From positions 1-64,000 of the forward strand of contig NZ_JHAC01000011.1 in assembly GCF_000599865.1 (NCBI RefSeq): a stretch of DNA of 64,000 nucleotides, read 5' to 3'. The stretch's first letter is position 1. Every line of letters starts with the position of its first letter. Source of the DNA: Deinococcus phoenicis (GTDB taxonomy: Bacteria > Deinococcota > Deinococci > Deinococcales > Deinococcaceae). The translations under genes were made by a program, and so were the position numbers. Below, piece after piece: positions 16,065-23,137 of the stretch. A model generated the notes under the pieces. It ran no database searches and was not told where the DNA came from. It saw nothing but the letters and a program-made list of their open reading frames with translations.

Positions 16065-17143
16065 CCAAGGGTGGGGGCAGAGTAGACTGTGCTGCCCTTG
16101 CCGAACTGCAACACTGCCGCCGCCGTGCGGTTATATGCCCCCAGCCCGTAAGCCGCGTGCATGTATTGGGCCTGCAGGGGGAACGTGGTGATCGCGCCCT
16201 TCAGGTACAGACCGACAGGCCCAACGACCGCCGTGGGGTTACGCATCATCAGCGGCTTGTCCGCCGCATTCACGTTCACGGCCAGCGCGTAGCCCTGAGG
16301 CACCCACGGCTTCGTCCACAGTTCCGCGTCCCCAAGCATCCCCACGGCCCGGTTGTCGGTGCGGGTAATGTCGCGTGTGGTCTGCGGGATGCCGTCCGCG
16401 CCGGGGTAGAACACCAGGCCGGGGCGCTGGTATTCCTTGAAGCTGCCCACCCCTTCAAAGGTGGTGAGGTCGCCCCGGTTGATGTAGATGCGAATCACGT
16501 TGTTGTTCTGGTGTTCCGCGATCTCGCTGATGAGGTAGTTGTCTACCTCCACGGCGGTGGGCACACCGGCCACGGCGTTGTAGTGCGTGTGGGCGGCGGG
16601 GTCGAAGCTCTCCCCGTTCGGGCCAGTGATGATGGGCTGGCCGTCGCCGTTCGCCAGGGCGCGGATGGTGAGTTCCTTGCGGTCCACCAGTCGGTCCCGG
16701 AAAACGTAGTCGGCAGGGCTGAAAATGGCGTTACGGATGCCGCGCGTCAGGCCGTTGATGTGGGCCTTCTGCGCCTGCTGGGCACGGACAGCGATCTGGG
16801 CGGGCGTGGCGCGGCGCAGGAAGTCCGCCTCAAAGCCCACCGCGAACTGATGGTCGCGCAGGGGGAAGGCCACGCTTCCCGGCTCGCCCATGCCCTGCGT
16901 GGCGCTGCGGGCGCGGCTGTCCACTTCCACCATTTCACCGTCGACCGCGCCGCCGCTCGCCATTTCGCGCTCGGTGGTGACGCCCGCGAAATCGGCCACG
17001 ATGTCCTGAAGCACGGCGTTGTGGGCGTCAAGGTCGGCCTGAACAGCGGAGGCCACATCCTCAATGCCAAAGTTCATGGCCGTGGTGTCGGTCACGCGCA
17101 GCAGGTCTTCCAGCGTGTGCGTATGGGTGTACTTCTGAGTCAT
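16061..17143 (-). CDS. Major capsid protein
   Basis: A 360-residue protein that follows scaffold and decoration genes. It begins MTQKYTHTHTLEDLLRVTDT, with helical and acidic N-terminal residues, and contains long stretches typical of HK97-fold capsid subunits: QAQKAHINGLTRGIRNAIF, then IYINRGDLTTFEGV, and a C-terminal PVGLYLKGAITTF. No protease gene is seen nearby, so assembly with a separate scaffold is likely. Its stop codon abuts the convergent HNH gene. Confidence 0.85.
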   Translation of the reverse strand: MTQKYTHTHTLEDLLRVTDTTAMNFGIEDVASAVQADLDAHNAVLQDIVADFAGVTTEREMASGGAVDGEMVEVDSRARSATQGMGEPGSVAFPLRDHQFAVGFEADFLRRATPAQIAVRAQQAQKAHINGLTRGIRNAIFSPADYVFRDRLVDRKELTIRALANGDGQPIITGPNGESFDPAAHTHYNAVAGVPTAVEVDNYLISEIAEHQNNNVIRIYINRGDLTTFEGVGSFKEYQRPGLVFYPGADGIPQTTRDITRTDNRAVGMLGDAELWTKPWVPQGYALAVNVNAADKPLMMRNPTAVVGPVGLYLKGAITTFPLQAQYMHAAYGLGAYNRTAAAVLQFGKGSTVYSAPTLG

Positions 17144-17155
17144 GTCAATTCACCT

Positions 17156-17545
17156 CTAGGCGAGCTTCCCGACGCGAATCACGATGGCGTCGTACTTGGT
17201 GACGGCGAGGAGTGCGCCCTGGGCGTCAGCGGCAGTCGCGGCGTCCGCATAACCGCCCGTGGCATTCAGGAAGTAGTTCGCGCCGGGCGTCAGCTCGCCC
17301 TCGCTGAGCTTGAAGCGCACGCTCAGGCCGTACACGGTCAGGGGCTCGCCCGCCTTGACGCTCTCCGGGGCAAGGCCGACGAAGGGGCGGGAACCGTCAT
17401 AGAGGCGGTAGCCGCCAGCGGCGCTAATCATGAGCGCCTGCCCGGCTTTCGTGTCCACCTCGGTCTTGAGGCCACTAATCTGGCCTGCGAACAGGGCCGT
17501 GCTGGTGTCGTAGCCCGCACGCGGGCTGAGGGTCTTGTCTGCCAT
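17156..17545 (-). CDS. Capsid decoration (cement) protein, DUF2190-like
   Basis: A 129-residue beta-rich protein. The second half (SEGELTPGANYFLNATGGYA, then AAAADAQGA-like residues and VTKYDAIVIRVG) resembles DUF2190-type head-decoration proteins, where PGxxYYL-type turns and a final IRVG strand are usual. It lies directly before the major capsid gene, the standard place for a decoration gene. Family assignment is moderate. Confidence 0.65.
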   Translation of the reverse strand: MADKTLSPRAGYDTSTALFAGQISGLKTEVDTKAGQALMISAAGGYRLYDGSRPFVGLAPESVKAGEPLTVYGLSVRFKLSEGELTPGANYFLNATGGYADAATAADAQGALLAVTKYDAIVIRVGKLA

Positions 17546-17559
17546 ATCAGGTCATCTCC

Positions 17560-18303
17560 TTAGATGGTGTACTCGGGGCGGCTGCGCTTCTCCGAGGCGA
17601 TGTCTTCCGCCGTCTTGGGCTTGGGCGTTCCCCCCCGTTGCCCCGTAGGCAGCGGCGCGGGCGCGGGCTTGTCCGGCTGCACACTGGCGATGGCTTGCAG
17701 GCCGGGCACGGCGGTCAGCGGCTTGAACTTCTCACCCTCCCCGATGCCCCATTCCTCGCGCTCAGAGCCGTCTTCCGCCTTCACGGTGCGGCGGCCCCAG
17801 GTCTTGCCTTCGAGGTAATCCGCCAGGGCCTCTACGGGCTTGCCAGCGAACGCGGCAGCGTCCTGAAGGTCAGCACGGGTCGCGCGGTCCTGAAGCGCGG
17901 TCAGCGGCGCGAACGCCTCGTCGATGCGGGCGGTCACGTCGTCGTCAGTCGCACTCTCGGGCAGGCCGTCCAGCAGGGCGGGCAGGTCAATGCCGGTGGC
18001 GTCGGCGTAGGTTTCGATGATGGCTTGCAGGGCGTCAATGACGGCCTCCGTCTCCTCATCGGCGGCGGGCTGTCCCAGGCTGTCCAGGGCGCGGGCGGCG
18101 AGCGTCTGCGCTTCCTGCTCGCTGTCGGTGTCCACGTCTTGAGGGAGCTTCAGGGACTCGATCAGGGGCGAGTAGGCGCGTTTGAAGGCGCGGGCGGCGG
18201 TGTTCTGCGATTCGCGTTGCGCCACGTCGCGCACGGCGGCCTTCAGGGCCTCTTCAGCGTTGCCTTCGTGGGTGTCCAGGTACTGCTGGTAATTGCGAGC
18301 CAT
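17560..18303 (-). CDS. Capsid scaffolding protein
   Basis: A 247-residue, strongly acidic and helical protein (YLDTHEGNAEEALKAAVRDV, then long helices) with a flexible Pro-rich, basic C-terminus (TGQRGGTPKPK, ending KRSRPEYTI). Scaffolding proteins of SPP1-like phages share this design, with the C-terminus contacting capsid subunits. It lies before decoration and capsid genes. A terminator inside a long inverted repeat lies just upstream. Confidence 0.72.
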   Translation of the reverse strand: MARNYQQYLDTHEGNAEEALKAAVRDVAQRESQNTAARAFKRAYSPLIESLKLPQDVDTDSEQEAQTLAARALDSLGQPAADEETEAVIDALQAIIETYADATGIDLPALLDGLPESATDDDVTARIDEAFAPLTALQDRATRADLQDAAAFAGKPVEALADYLEGKTWGRRTVKAEDGSEREEWGIGEGEKFKPLTAVPGLQAIASVQPDKPAPAPLPTGQRGGTPKPKTAEDIASEKRSRPEYTI

Positions 18304-18322
18304 TGGCTCCTCCTCTCGCTCT

Positions 18323-18402
18323 CACTGGAGCGGCAGAAACGAAAAAACCCGCCTCAGTGGGCGGGGATGGGCTTGGCATGGGACTTATATCGCGCTCCAG
18401 TG
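18323..18402 (-). terminator. Terminator nested in a 10-bp inverted repeat
   Basis: On the minus strand CCCGCC and GGCGGG pair and are followed by six Ts (18341-18366). This hairpin is itself flanked by a perfect 10-bp inverted repeat, CACTGGAGCG at 18323-18332 and CGCTCCAGTG at 18393-18402. It insulates the scaffold gene from the two plus-strand genes. Confidence 0.7.
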
Positions 18403-18435
18403 GAGGGACCGCCCACGCCTGCTACTCTAGTTTAG

Positions 18436-18472
18436 GTTAGGTGTTGACAATACCTAACCGGGGGAGTACTCT
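18436..18472 (+). promoter_or_regulatory. Promoter with palindromic operator over the -35 box
   Basis: TTGACA (18444-18449), a 17-nt spacer and TACTCT (18467-18472). GTTAGGT (18436-18442) and ACCTAAC (18452-18458) form a perfect inverted repeat around the -35 box, so a repressor bound here would block transcription of the two genes that follow. Confidence 0.7.
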
Positions 18473-18522
18473 CTAGCCATCGGGGAACTCCACAACTCCC
18501 AGCCCCCGACAGGAGAACGAAC

Positions 18523-18942
18523 ATGACGAACATCACCGATCTCGCCCGCAACTTCGCCGCCCAGACCGTCCGTGACGCCAGCATCACCCGCCAGATGGCG
18601 GCCCTCGCCCGCAGCGAGTACGGTGCAGACGCCGCCAGCGCCCTGGAGGGCCTGCGCGACGAGGCCACCCGCCGCGCGGACGGCTACCAGCGGGCCAGCG
18701 AGTATGTCGGGCGGGTCGAAGCCGATGCCGCGCAGGGACGACCCGAAACCGGGTGGGCACCCCGGCAGGACGAGCCGGAAACCGAGTGGGCCGAGGAGGG
18801 CACCCCGGACGCCGCCGCGCAGTGGACGGACGAGCGTTACCTGACCGCCGCCTGCGAGCTGGCCCGCGACTTCTACCGCCTTCAGGCCGTCGCCTACGCG
18901 GAAGCGCTCAGCCTCCTGCTGGCCGTGCCCGCCGCGCTCTAA
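18523..18942 (+). CDS. Small helical protein of an independent plus-strand unit
   Basis: A 139-residue acidic helical protein (MTNITDLARNFAAQTVRDAS) with AGGAG before its ATG. It is the first gene of a two-gene plus-strand unit embedded between phage head genes, with its own operator-promoter at 18436-18472 and a strong 10-bp hairpin after the stop. That makes it a moron-like candidate. No motif identifies its activity. Confidence 0.62.
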   Translation: MTNITDLARNFAAQTVRDASITRQMAALARSEYGADAASALEGLRDEATRRADGYQRASEYVGRVEADAAQGRPETGWAPRQDEPETEWAEEGTPDAAAQWTDERYLTAACELARDFYRLQAVAYAEALSLLLAVPAAL

Positions 18943-18954
18943 CCCAAACGAGTT

Positions 18955-18982
18955 GAGGCCGGGGACTCCACGCCCCGGCCTC
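18955..18982 (+). terminator. Strong intercistronic hairpin
   Basis: GAGGCCGGGG and CCCCGGCCTC pair perfectly over 10 bp around ACTCCACG. No T-run follows, so it may protect or process the mRNA rather than end it. It separates the two plus-strand genes. Confidence 0.5.
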
Positions 18983-19010
18983 ACTGTTCATCCCCGAGAG
19001 GACAACGAAC

Positions 19011-19586
19011 ATGACACAGGATAGCGGCTGGAACGATCTGCCCACCCTCCCCGAGGACCGCCCCGCCCCGCTGAACCTGGGCAACGCCCGCGCCAGCCGC
19101 CAGCAGCGGTTTCGGCGCTACCGCGACCACGTCTATGCCGAGGCGATGGCGGACGTGGAAGAGCGGCAGAAATGGCAGGAACGCAACCTGCGGCACGGCG
19201 GGCCGGATGGCGTGCAGTGGACCGGGGAGGAGCTGGGCGCGGTGTCCCGGCGCGTTGACGAGCGCCTGGGGTCCGGGCTGGCCTTCTATGAGGGGCACAT
19301 CCTCCCTGCGTGGTCGGCCCTGCGGCGGGCGCGTGAGGCGGGAGACGCGCCCGCATGGGACGCGGCCATGCTGCACGCCGAATCCCTGCTGCCCGAGGGC
19401 TGGGACGCCCGCACCGTGGCGAGCCGGGAGAACGGAAAACAGGGTGGGAAACCGCGTGGTGAACGCGCCCTCAGCGAGCGGTTCAACATCCGGCTCTATG
19501 ACGATCAGCGGGAACGGCTGGAGGCGCTGGGCGTGAACGTCTCGGAATGGATACGGGACGCGGTGGACGAACGGCTCAAGAGGTGA
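19011..19586 (+). CDS. Protein with C-terminal ribbon-helix-helix-like domain
   Basis: A 191-residue protein. The N-terminal 110 residues are helical and basic (ASRQQRFRRYRDHVYAEAMA). The end reads RFNIRLYDDQRERLEALG, then VSEWIRDAVDERLKR, a beta strand and two helices matching the ribbon-helix-helix fold. It could be the regulator of its own unit, binding the GTTAGGT/ACCTAAC operator. Its leader resembles that of the gene before it: both end in the same CGAACATGAC around the start codon. Confidence 0.62.
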   Translation: MTQDSGWNDLPTLPEDRPAPLNLGNARASRQQRFRRYRDHVYAEAMADVEERQKWQERNLRHGGPDGVQWTGEELGAVSRRVDERLGSGLAFYEGHILPAWSALRRAREAGDAPAWDAAMLHAESLLPEGWDARTVASRENGKQGGKPRGERALSERFNIRLYDDQRERLEALGVNVSEWIRDAVDERLKR

Positions 19587-19592
19587 CGGAAG

Positions 19593-19616
19593 GCCCAGGG
19601 TTCAACCTGGGCTTTT
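19593..19616 (+). terminator. Intrinsic terminator of the plus-strand unit
   Basis: GCCCAGG and CCTGGGC pair around GTTCAA and are followed by TTTT. It overlaps the stop codon of the convergent gene ending at 19602. Confidence 0.75.
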
Positions 19617-20576
19617 CGCTTTCCCCTTGCCCGTCAGCCCCAGCCGTTTCAGCTCTTTTTTGAACGATGCGGTCAGAGCACTGGAGGTCAGACCGTTCCG
19701 CCCCGCCCTGCGCCCCCTGATTCTGTCGGCAATGCCGATTTGAGGGGTGCGGGACTCGCCCCGCACGTTGAATTGAATACGCGCCGCCTCTGCTGCTGCC
19801 CGCCGGACTTCGCCCGTTCGTGTCGGGGCGGGCTTTGTCCAGTTGATCGAGCGGCGCAAGGAAAGCGAGCCGGGCCGTGAGTACGCGGTTCTGTCGGCGT
19901 AGTAGATGCGTTCACCAGCCCCGAACGGCTTACCCGTGTCGGCGTACTTGCCGGGGAACTTCGCGCTCATCTCCTTCCGCCCCGCGTTGTTTTTCTGGCG
20001 AATGATGCTCCCCTGTTGACCGATGAACGTCTCTAGCCTGCGGTTGCCGAGCGTGATGCGCTCCCCCCGCGTCAACTCACCCACCCGGCCATTGAGGGAG
20101 CCGCGAAAGCGCCCCGCCCTGCCAGGGAGGGTGCCCTGACGGATGTTCCGGCTGCTGCCCGTGCTTTTGCTAAAGCCGCGCGCGGGGGAGTAGACGCGCT
20201 GGCCCGCATTCCCCGCATAGCTCACGGGTGAGCCGCCGTATCCTGACGGCTTGTCCCCATGCCCGACATACAGGGCATTCCTGTGCTGGGCAGTGAGGGC
20301 ACGGGCCTTCTTCGTTGCCCCTTGTGGGGGACGCCCACCTGCTCCACTCCGCAGGTGGGCCGCTTTCTCCCCGAACACATGCCTGCCGCTGGCATTCGTG
20401 CGGCTGGCTCCCCGGCGACTGTTGACCTTGACGCCACGCCTTCCGAGGCGATGAACCGCAGCGGCGCGGTCCCGGTCATAGGTGGTCTTGCGGTTCTTCC
20501 CTTTGCCCGAAGAGCGCAGAATCTTTTTCGCATGAAGAAACCGGAGTTGTCTTGCTGTCAGATGCCTTTTTGCCAT
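19602..20576 (-). CDS. Very basic virion-type protein, paralogous N-terminus (A)
   Basis: A 324-residue protein rich in Arg, Lys, Gly and Ser. It opens with LTARQLRFLHAKKIL and SSGKGKNRK, a module also found at the start of the next upstream gene (LTARQIRWLFATGRL, ASGKGKDRK). The rest is low in predicted structure apart from MSAKFPGKYADTGKPFGAG. Its position among head genes and high charge suggest a protein packaged with, or contacting, DNA. The ATG follows GGGAGG. Function unproven. Confidence 0.6.
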   Translation of the reverse strand: MAKRHLTARQLRFLHAKKILRSSGKGKNRKTTYDRDRAAAVHRLGRRGVKVNSRRGASRTNASGRHVFGEKAAHLRSGAGGRPPQGATKKARALTAQHRNALYVGHGDKPSGYGGSPVSYAGNAGQRVYSPARGFSKSTGSSRNIRQGTLPGRAGRFRGSLNGRVGELTRGERITLGNRRLETFIGQQGSIIRQKNNAGRKEMSAKFPGKYADTGKPFGAGERIYYADRTAYSRPGSLSLRRSINWTKPAPTRTGEVRRAAAEAARIQFNVRGESRTPQIGIADRIRGRRAGRNGLTSSALTASFKKELKRLGLTGKGKAKSPG

Positions 20577-20625
20577 GCTTCAACCTCCCTTCTCGTCATC
20601 CAGCACGCGAAGCGGCATGTGGGCA

Positions 20626-20672
20626 CGAAAAAGCCCCGCACAATGGCGGGGGTACGGACATTCGCGGGGCTT
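20626..20672 (-). terminator. Terminator hairpin between the two basic-protein genes
   Basis: On the minus strand GCCCCGC and GCGGGGC pair around a 24-nt loop and are followed by TTTTTC. Confidence 0.6.
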
Positions 20673-20711
20673 AAACTCGCACTCAGTGAGGGGCGGCCCA
20701 CGAATCAGGGG

Positions 20712-21290
20712 TTAGAACAACGAGCCGCTGTAGAGGCTGTTGCGGCGTTTCTTGAACGCCTCATATGTGGCGCGGCCAGCAGCGATGCGCTGACTGCGGT
20801 TTTTGAGGGCCTTCAGCGCCCCGTCGCGGCCTAGCGTTTCTTCCATCGCCCGGAACTTTTGCACCTTCGGATTGCGGCCTGCTGCCTGACGAGCGGCACG
20901 GATGCGGTTGCCCCGCGCTTCCTGCTTAGCCTGCTTCTTTTCCGCCTGCACCATCCGGGCGGCGGCCTTAGTGGACTTCATGCCGTCCGCACGGCGGCGA
21001 GCACTGCTCTGAACAGAAAGCGTGTAGCCCTGATCTGCAAGGGCACGGGCCTGGGCGCTCCGATTCTGCCGGAAGGCGGCCTTCCGAACGCCGTAGGCGG
21101 CCATTGCTCGACCCGCTTCAATCCGCGCCGCCCGCGTCTTATCCCGCTCCGCCTTGCTGGGCACCTTGCGGCCATTCCCGTCCTTGCTGTAGCTCACCTT
21201 GCGGTCCTTGCCCTTGCCAGAGGCCCGGAGGCGTCCAGTTGCAAACAGCCACCGAATCTGGCGGGCCGTCAGCTTTCTCTTTCCTGCCAT
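20712..21290 (-). CDS. Very basic virion-type protein, paralogous N-terminus (B)
   Basis: A 192-residue protein, mostly Lys/Arg/Ala/Gln helices (KAAARMVQAEKKQAKQEARG). Residues 7-21 (LTARQIRWLFATGRL) and SGKGKDRKVSY match the opening of the gene at 19602-20576, so the two share an N-terminal module. The ATG overlaps the stop of the Mu F-like gene (TAATG), with GGAGG before it. It may be an internal head or DNA-associated protein; this is inference from charge and place. Confidence 0.6.
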   Translation of the reverse strand: MAGKRKLTARQIRWLFATGRLRASGKGKDRKVSYSKDGNGRKVPSKAERDKTRAARIEAGRAMAAYGVRKAAFRQNRSAQARALADQGYTLSVQSSARRRADGMKSTKAAARMVQAEKKQAKQEARGNRIRAARQAAGRNPKVQKFRAMEETLGRDGALKALKNRSQRIAAGRATYEAFKKRRNSLYSGSLF

Positions 21291-22090
21291 TAGTCACCTC
21301 CTTTCACTCGAACGGCCAAACTGCACCGGCACCTGACCACCTCAGCCGCAGGTGCTCCCGGCATGTGGGGCCGCGTGAGTCCGTTGCTGAACTTCTTGCC
21401 GTAGGGCACCCGCTCCCGGTCCACCCGACGATGTGACGGGCGTGTACGCGAGTCGCGGGCGGCCAGCCATTCCGCCTCTAGCTCTAGGCCGAGGTCATCC
21501 CGTGCCCGGTCGAACACCTGAGCCTGACCATCGGAGAGCGCGGCCTGTGTCTCTGTGACGGCGATCATCTGCGCTCTGGCCCGGCTGACCTGTAGAGCCT
21601 TCTGAAGCTCTGCCCTAACCGGATATCTGCCCCCCGCGCTCAGCGCCTGTGTCATCACCCGGCCCACCCGCGCGGCGTGGTCTGCCCGTGCGTCCCCCCA
21701 GATAGCCGTGAGCCGGGCAGGAATGGCCCCCACAGCCGCCTCCACAGCCGGGGCCGCGATGGTCAGCGCAGCCGGGGCACCGCTCGCGGCCAGCATCCCG
21801 GCCCCCACGTCCCCGCCGAGGCGTACAGCATCCTGTACGGCCAGCAGGAGAGGCGGGGGGAGGTCGGGCCAGAGCGCCGCCGCCATGCGGGTCAGGCGCT
21901 CTTTGGCGGCAAAGCGGTCTGCCGGGTTCTGGAGGAGCATCAGGCTTACCAACTCTCGCAGCAGGGCCGCCGCTTCCCGGTCAGTCGCCTTGAATGCCCT
22001 CAGCAGCGTCCGCACGGCTTGCGTTTCAAGCTTGCGCGAGTCCTGTTCCAGCAGCTTGAGGAGCTGGACGAGGGTGGGCGTCTGCTTCAT
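21290..22090 (-). CDS. Mu F-like minor head protein
   Basis: A 266-residue protein with the C-terminal signature of the Mu F/SPP1 gp7 family: WLAARDSRTRPSHRRVDRER, a conserved F and G region, and VVRCRCSLAV at the end. The middle (IAVTETQAALSDGQ) is also typical (the T-E-T segment). These proteins are present in few copies near the portal and assist head morphogenesis and DNA ejection. It lies after the portal gene, with short genes in between. Confidence 0.87.
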   Translation of the reverse strand: MKQTPTLVQLLKLLEQDSRKLETQAVRTLLRAFKATDREAAALLRELVSLMLLQNPADRFAAKERLTRMAAALWPDLPPPLLLAVQDAVRLGGDVGAGMLAASGAPAALTIAAPAVEAAVGAIPARLTAIWGDARADHAARVGRVMTQALSAGGRYPVRAELQKALQVSRARAQMIAVTETQAALSDGQAQVFDRARDDLGLELEAEWLAARDSRTRPSHRRVDRERVPYGKKFSNGLTRPHMPGAPAAEVVRCRCSLAVRVKGGD

Positions 22091-22111
22091 AGCTCACCCC
22101 CTCTGGCTTGC

Positions 22112-22453
22112 TCATCGCACTTGAGGCTCAGAGGTCGCCGTCGCCTTCTCAGCCGCTAGACGAATCGCATTCGCCGCCTCAAAACTCGGAATCTCACAGA
22201 TCGTGACCGTGTACTTGGGGGATTCCTCGGCTTCTTCCTCTTCCGTCGCCTCTTCTTCCACCTCGCTTACCTCCAGAAAGAGGATGTTCCGCCCCGGCAC
22301 AGTCACCGTTCCGCCGTGCATCTCGGTCGTGTAGAGGGAAAGTGGATTCGTCATCACCTCACCTAGCTGCGTGAGGGCGGCATCGAGGTCATCATCTGAA
22401 ACGGCAAGGTCAATGGTGCTGTTGTTGGTAAGTCTCAATTTGACGGTGTTCAT
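22112..22453 (-). CDS. Small acidic phage protein, unknown
   Basis: The ATG at 22453 follows AAGGAG, giving 113 residues. The N-terminus reads MNTVKLRLTNNSTIDLAVSD, then TVTVPGRNILFLEV and a Glu-rich run (EVEEEATEEEEAEE). This resembles small phage proteins with a beta domain. It may belong to the head or be non-structural. A long upstream extension without a ribosome-binding site was not used. Confidence 0.6.
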   Translation of the reverse strand: MNTVKLRLTNNSTIDLAVSDDDLDAALTQLGEVMTNPLSLYTTEMHGGTVTVPGRNILFLEVSEVEEEATEEEEAEESPKYTVTICEIPSFEAANAIRLAAEKATATSEPQVR

Positions 22454-22464
22454 GGCATATCTCC

Positions 22465-22551
22465 TTAACCCAGCACCTGCACAACGGCTTCCCCGATCAG
22501 TACGCCGATCAGTACGCCCCGCGTGAAGCGCAGCGCCTCCACCGCGCTCAC
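22465..22551 (-). CDS. 28-residue hydrophobic peptide
   Basis: A short frame (MSAVEALRFTRGVLIGVLIG, then EAVVQVLG) starting at a GTG that overlaps the stop of the upstream gene (GTGA). The hydrophobic centre could span a membrane. It fits precisely between two real genes, which supports translation by coupling. Confidence 0.4.
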   Translation of the reverse strand: MSAVEALRFTRGVLIGVLIGEAVVQVLG

Positions 22552-22781
22552 GACAGCACCCGCACATGCCCCATCTCCATCTCCTCACACGGCGCGAACG
22601 CCTCGGCAATCTCGTCGGCGTCGGTGAGAGCGAGTTGGAGGTCTGCGGTGTCAGAATCTGTCAGCTTGATGCCCATTCCCGCCCGTTGTTCCAGGCGCAT
22701 GGCCCGGAGTTCAGAGCGGATGCCTTGCAGGCTGGCGGCAATGGCGGTCAGCACGTCGGTCAGGTCTACAGTGTCATCCAT
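22548..22781 (-). CDS. Small helical phage protein, unknown
   Basis: A 77-residue protein (MDDTVDLTDVLTAIAASLQG) with two helices separated by a short turn (MGIKLTDSDTAD). It is one of several short coupled genes after the portal. No recognisable family. Confidence 0.6.
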   Translation of the reverse strand: MDDTVDLTDVLTAIAASLQGIRSELRAMRLEQRAGMGIKLTDSDTADLQLALTDADEIAEAFAPCEEMEMGHVRVLS

Positions 22782-22787
22782 GCGGCA

Positions 22788-22931
22788 TCACTCGCTTTCC
22801 TGAACACGTCTTCGAGGAGGGGCTTGCAACTCGGCCAGCGTGAGCACAGCGGCAGCAAGAGACTGAAGCACGCCAAAGTCAATCGGCGTGGAAGGCAAGC
22901 CAAGCGGTAGCAATACCTTTTGTCCGGTCAT
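22788..22931 (-). CDS. 47-residue phage protein, unknown
   Basis: The product (MTGQKVLLPLGLPSTPIDFG, then a helix with VLTLAELQAPP) starts at an ATG overlapping the previous gene's TGA by 4 nt (ATGA) and ends just before the next start. This coupling is the main evidence. Unknown function. Confidence 0.6.
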   Translation of the reverse strand: MTGQKVLLPLGLPSTPIDFGVLQSLAAAVLTLAELQAPPRRRVQESE

Positions 22932-23137
22932 TCGCGGGCCTGCCAGAGGGTGCAGCCGAAATCGGGGCAGGTGGATAGATAGGCAAATTGCTCATTGCCC
23001 TCTACATTGGTAGAGGTGATGTGCGTGGCATCTAACTCAAAGGTTGAGTCAATCCGGTTGCAAGACCCGAGTTGAGGAAGCGTGCCATCCCCGTATACGT
23101 GCCGCTCCCACCATCGGCATCCCTCACACCGGGGCAT
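22928..23137 (-). CDS. Small zinc-knuckle phage protein
   Basis: A 69-residue protein, MPRCEGCRWWERHVYGDGTL with GSCNRID and CPDFGCTLW. Its five cysteines (CxxC, C, CxxxC) and the W/GxC/FGC pattern recur in small phage proteins near portal genes and probably bind zinc. It could start instead at an ATG at 23167 (10 residues longer). The 14-nt overlap with the portal stop at 23124 fits coupling. Confidence 0.6.
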   Translation of the reverse strand: MPRCEGCRWWERHVYGDGTLPQLGSCNRIDSTFELDATHITSTNVEGNEQFAYLSTCPDFGCTLWQARE

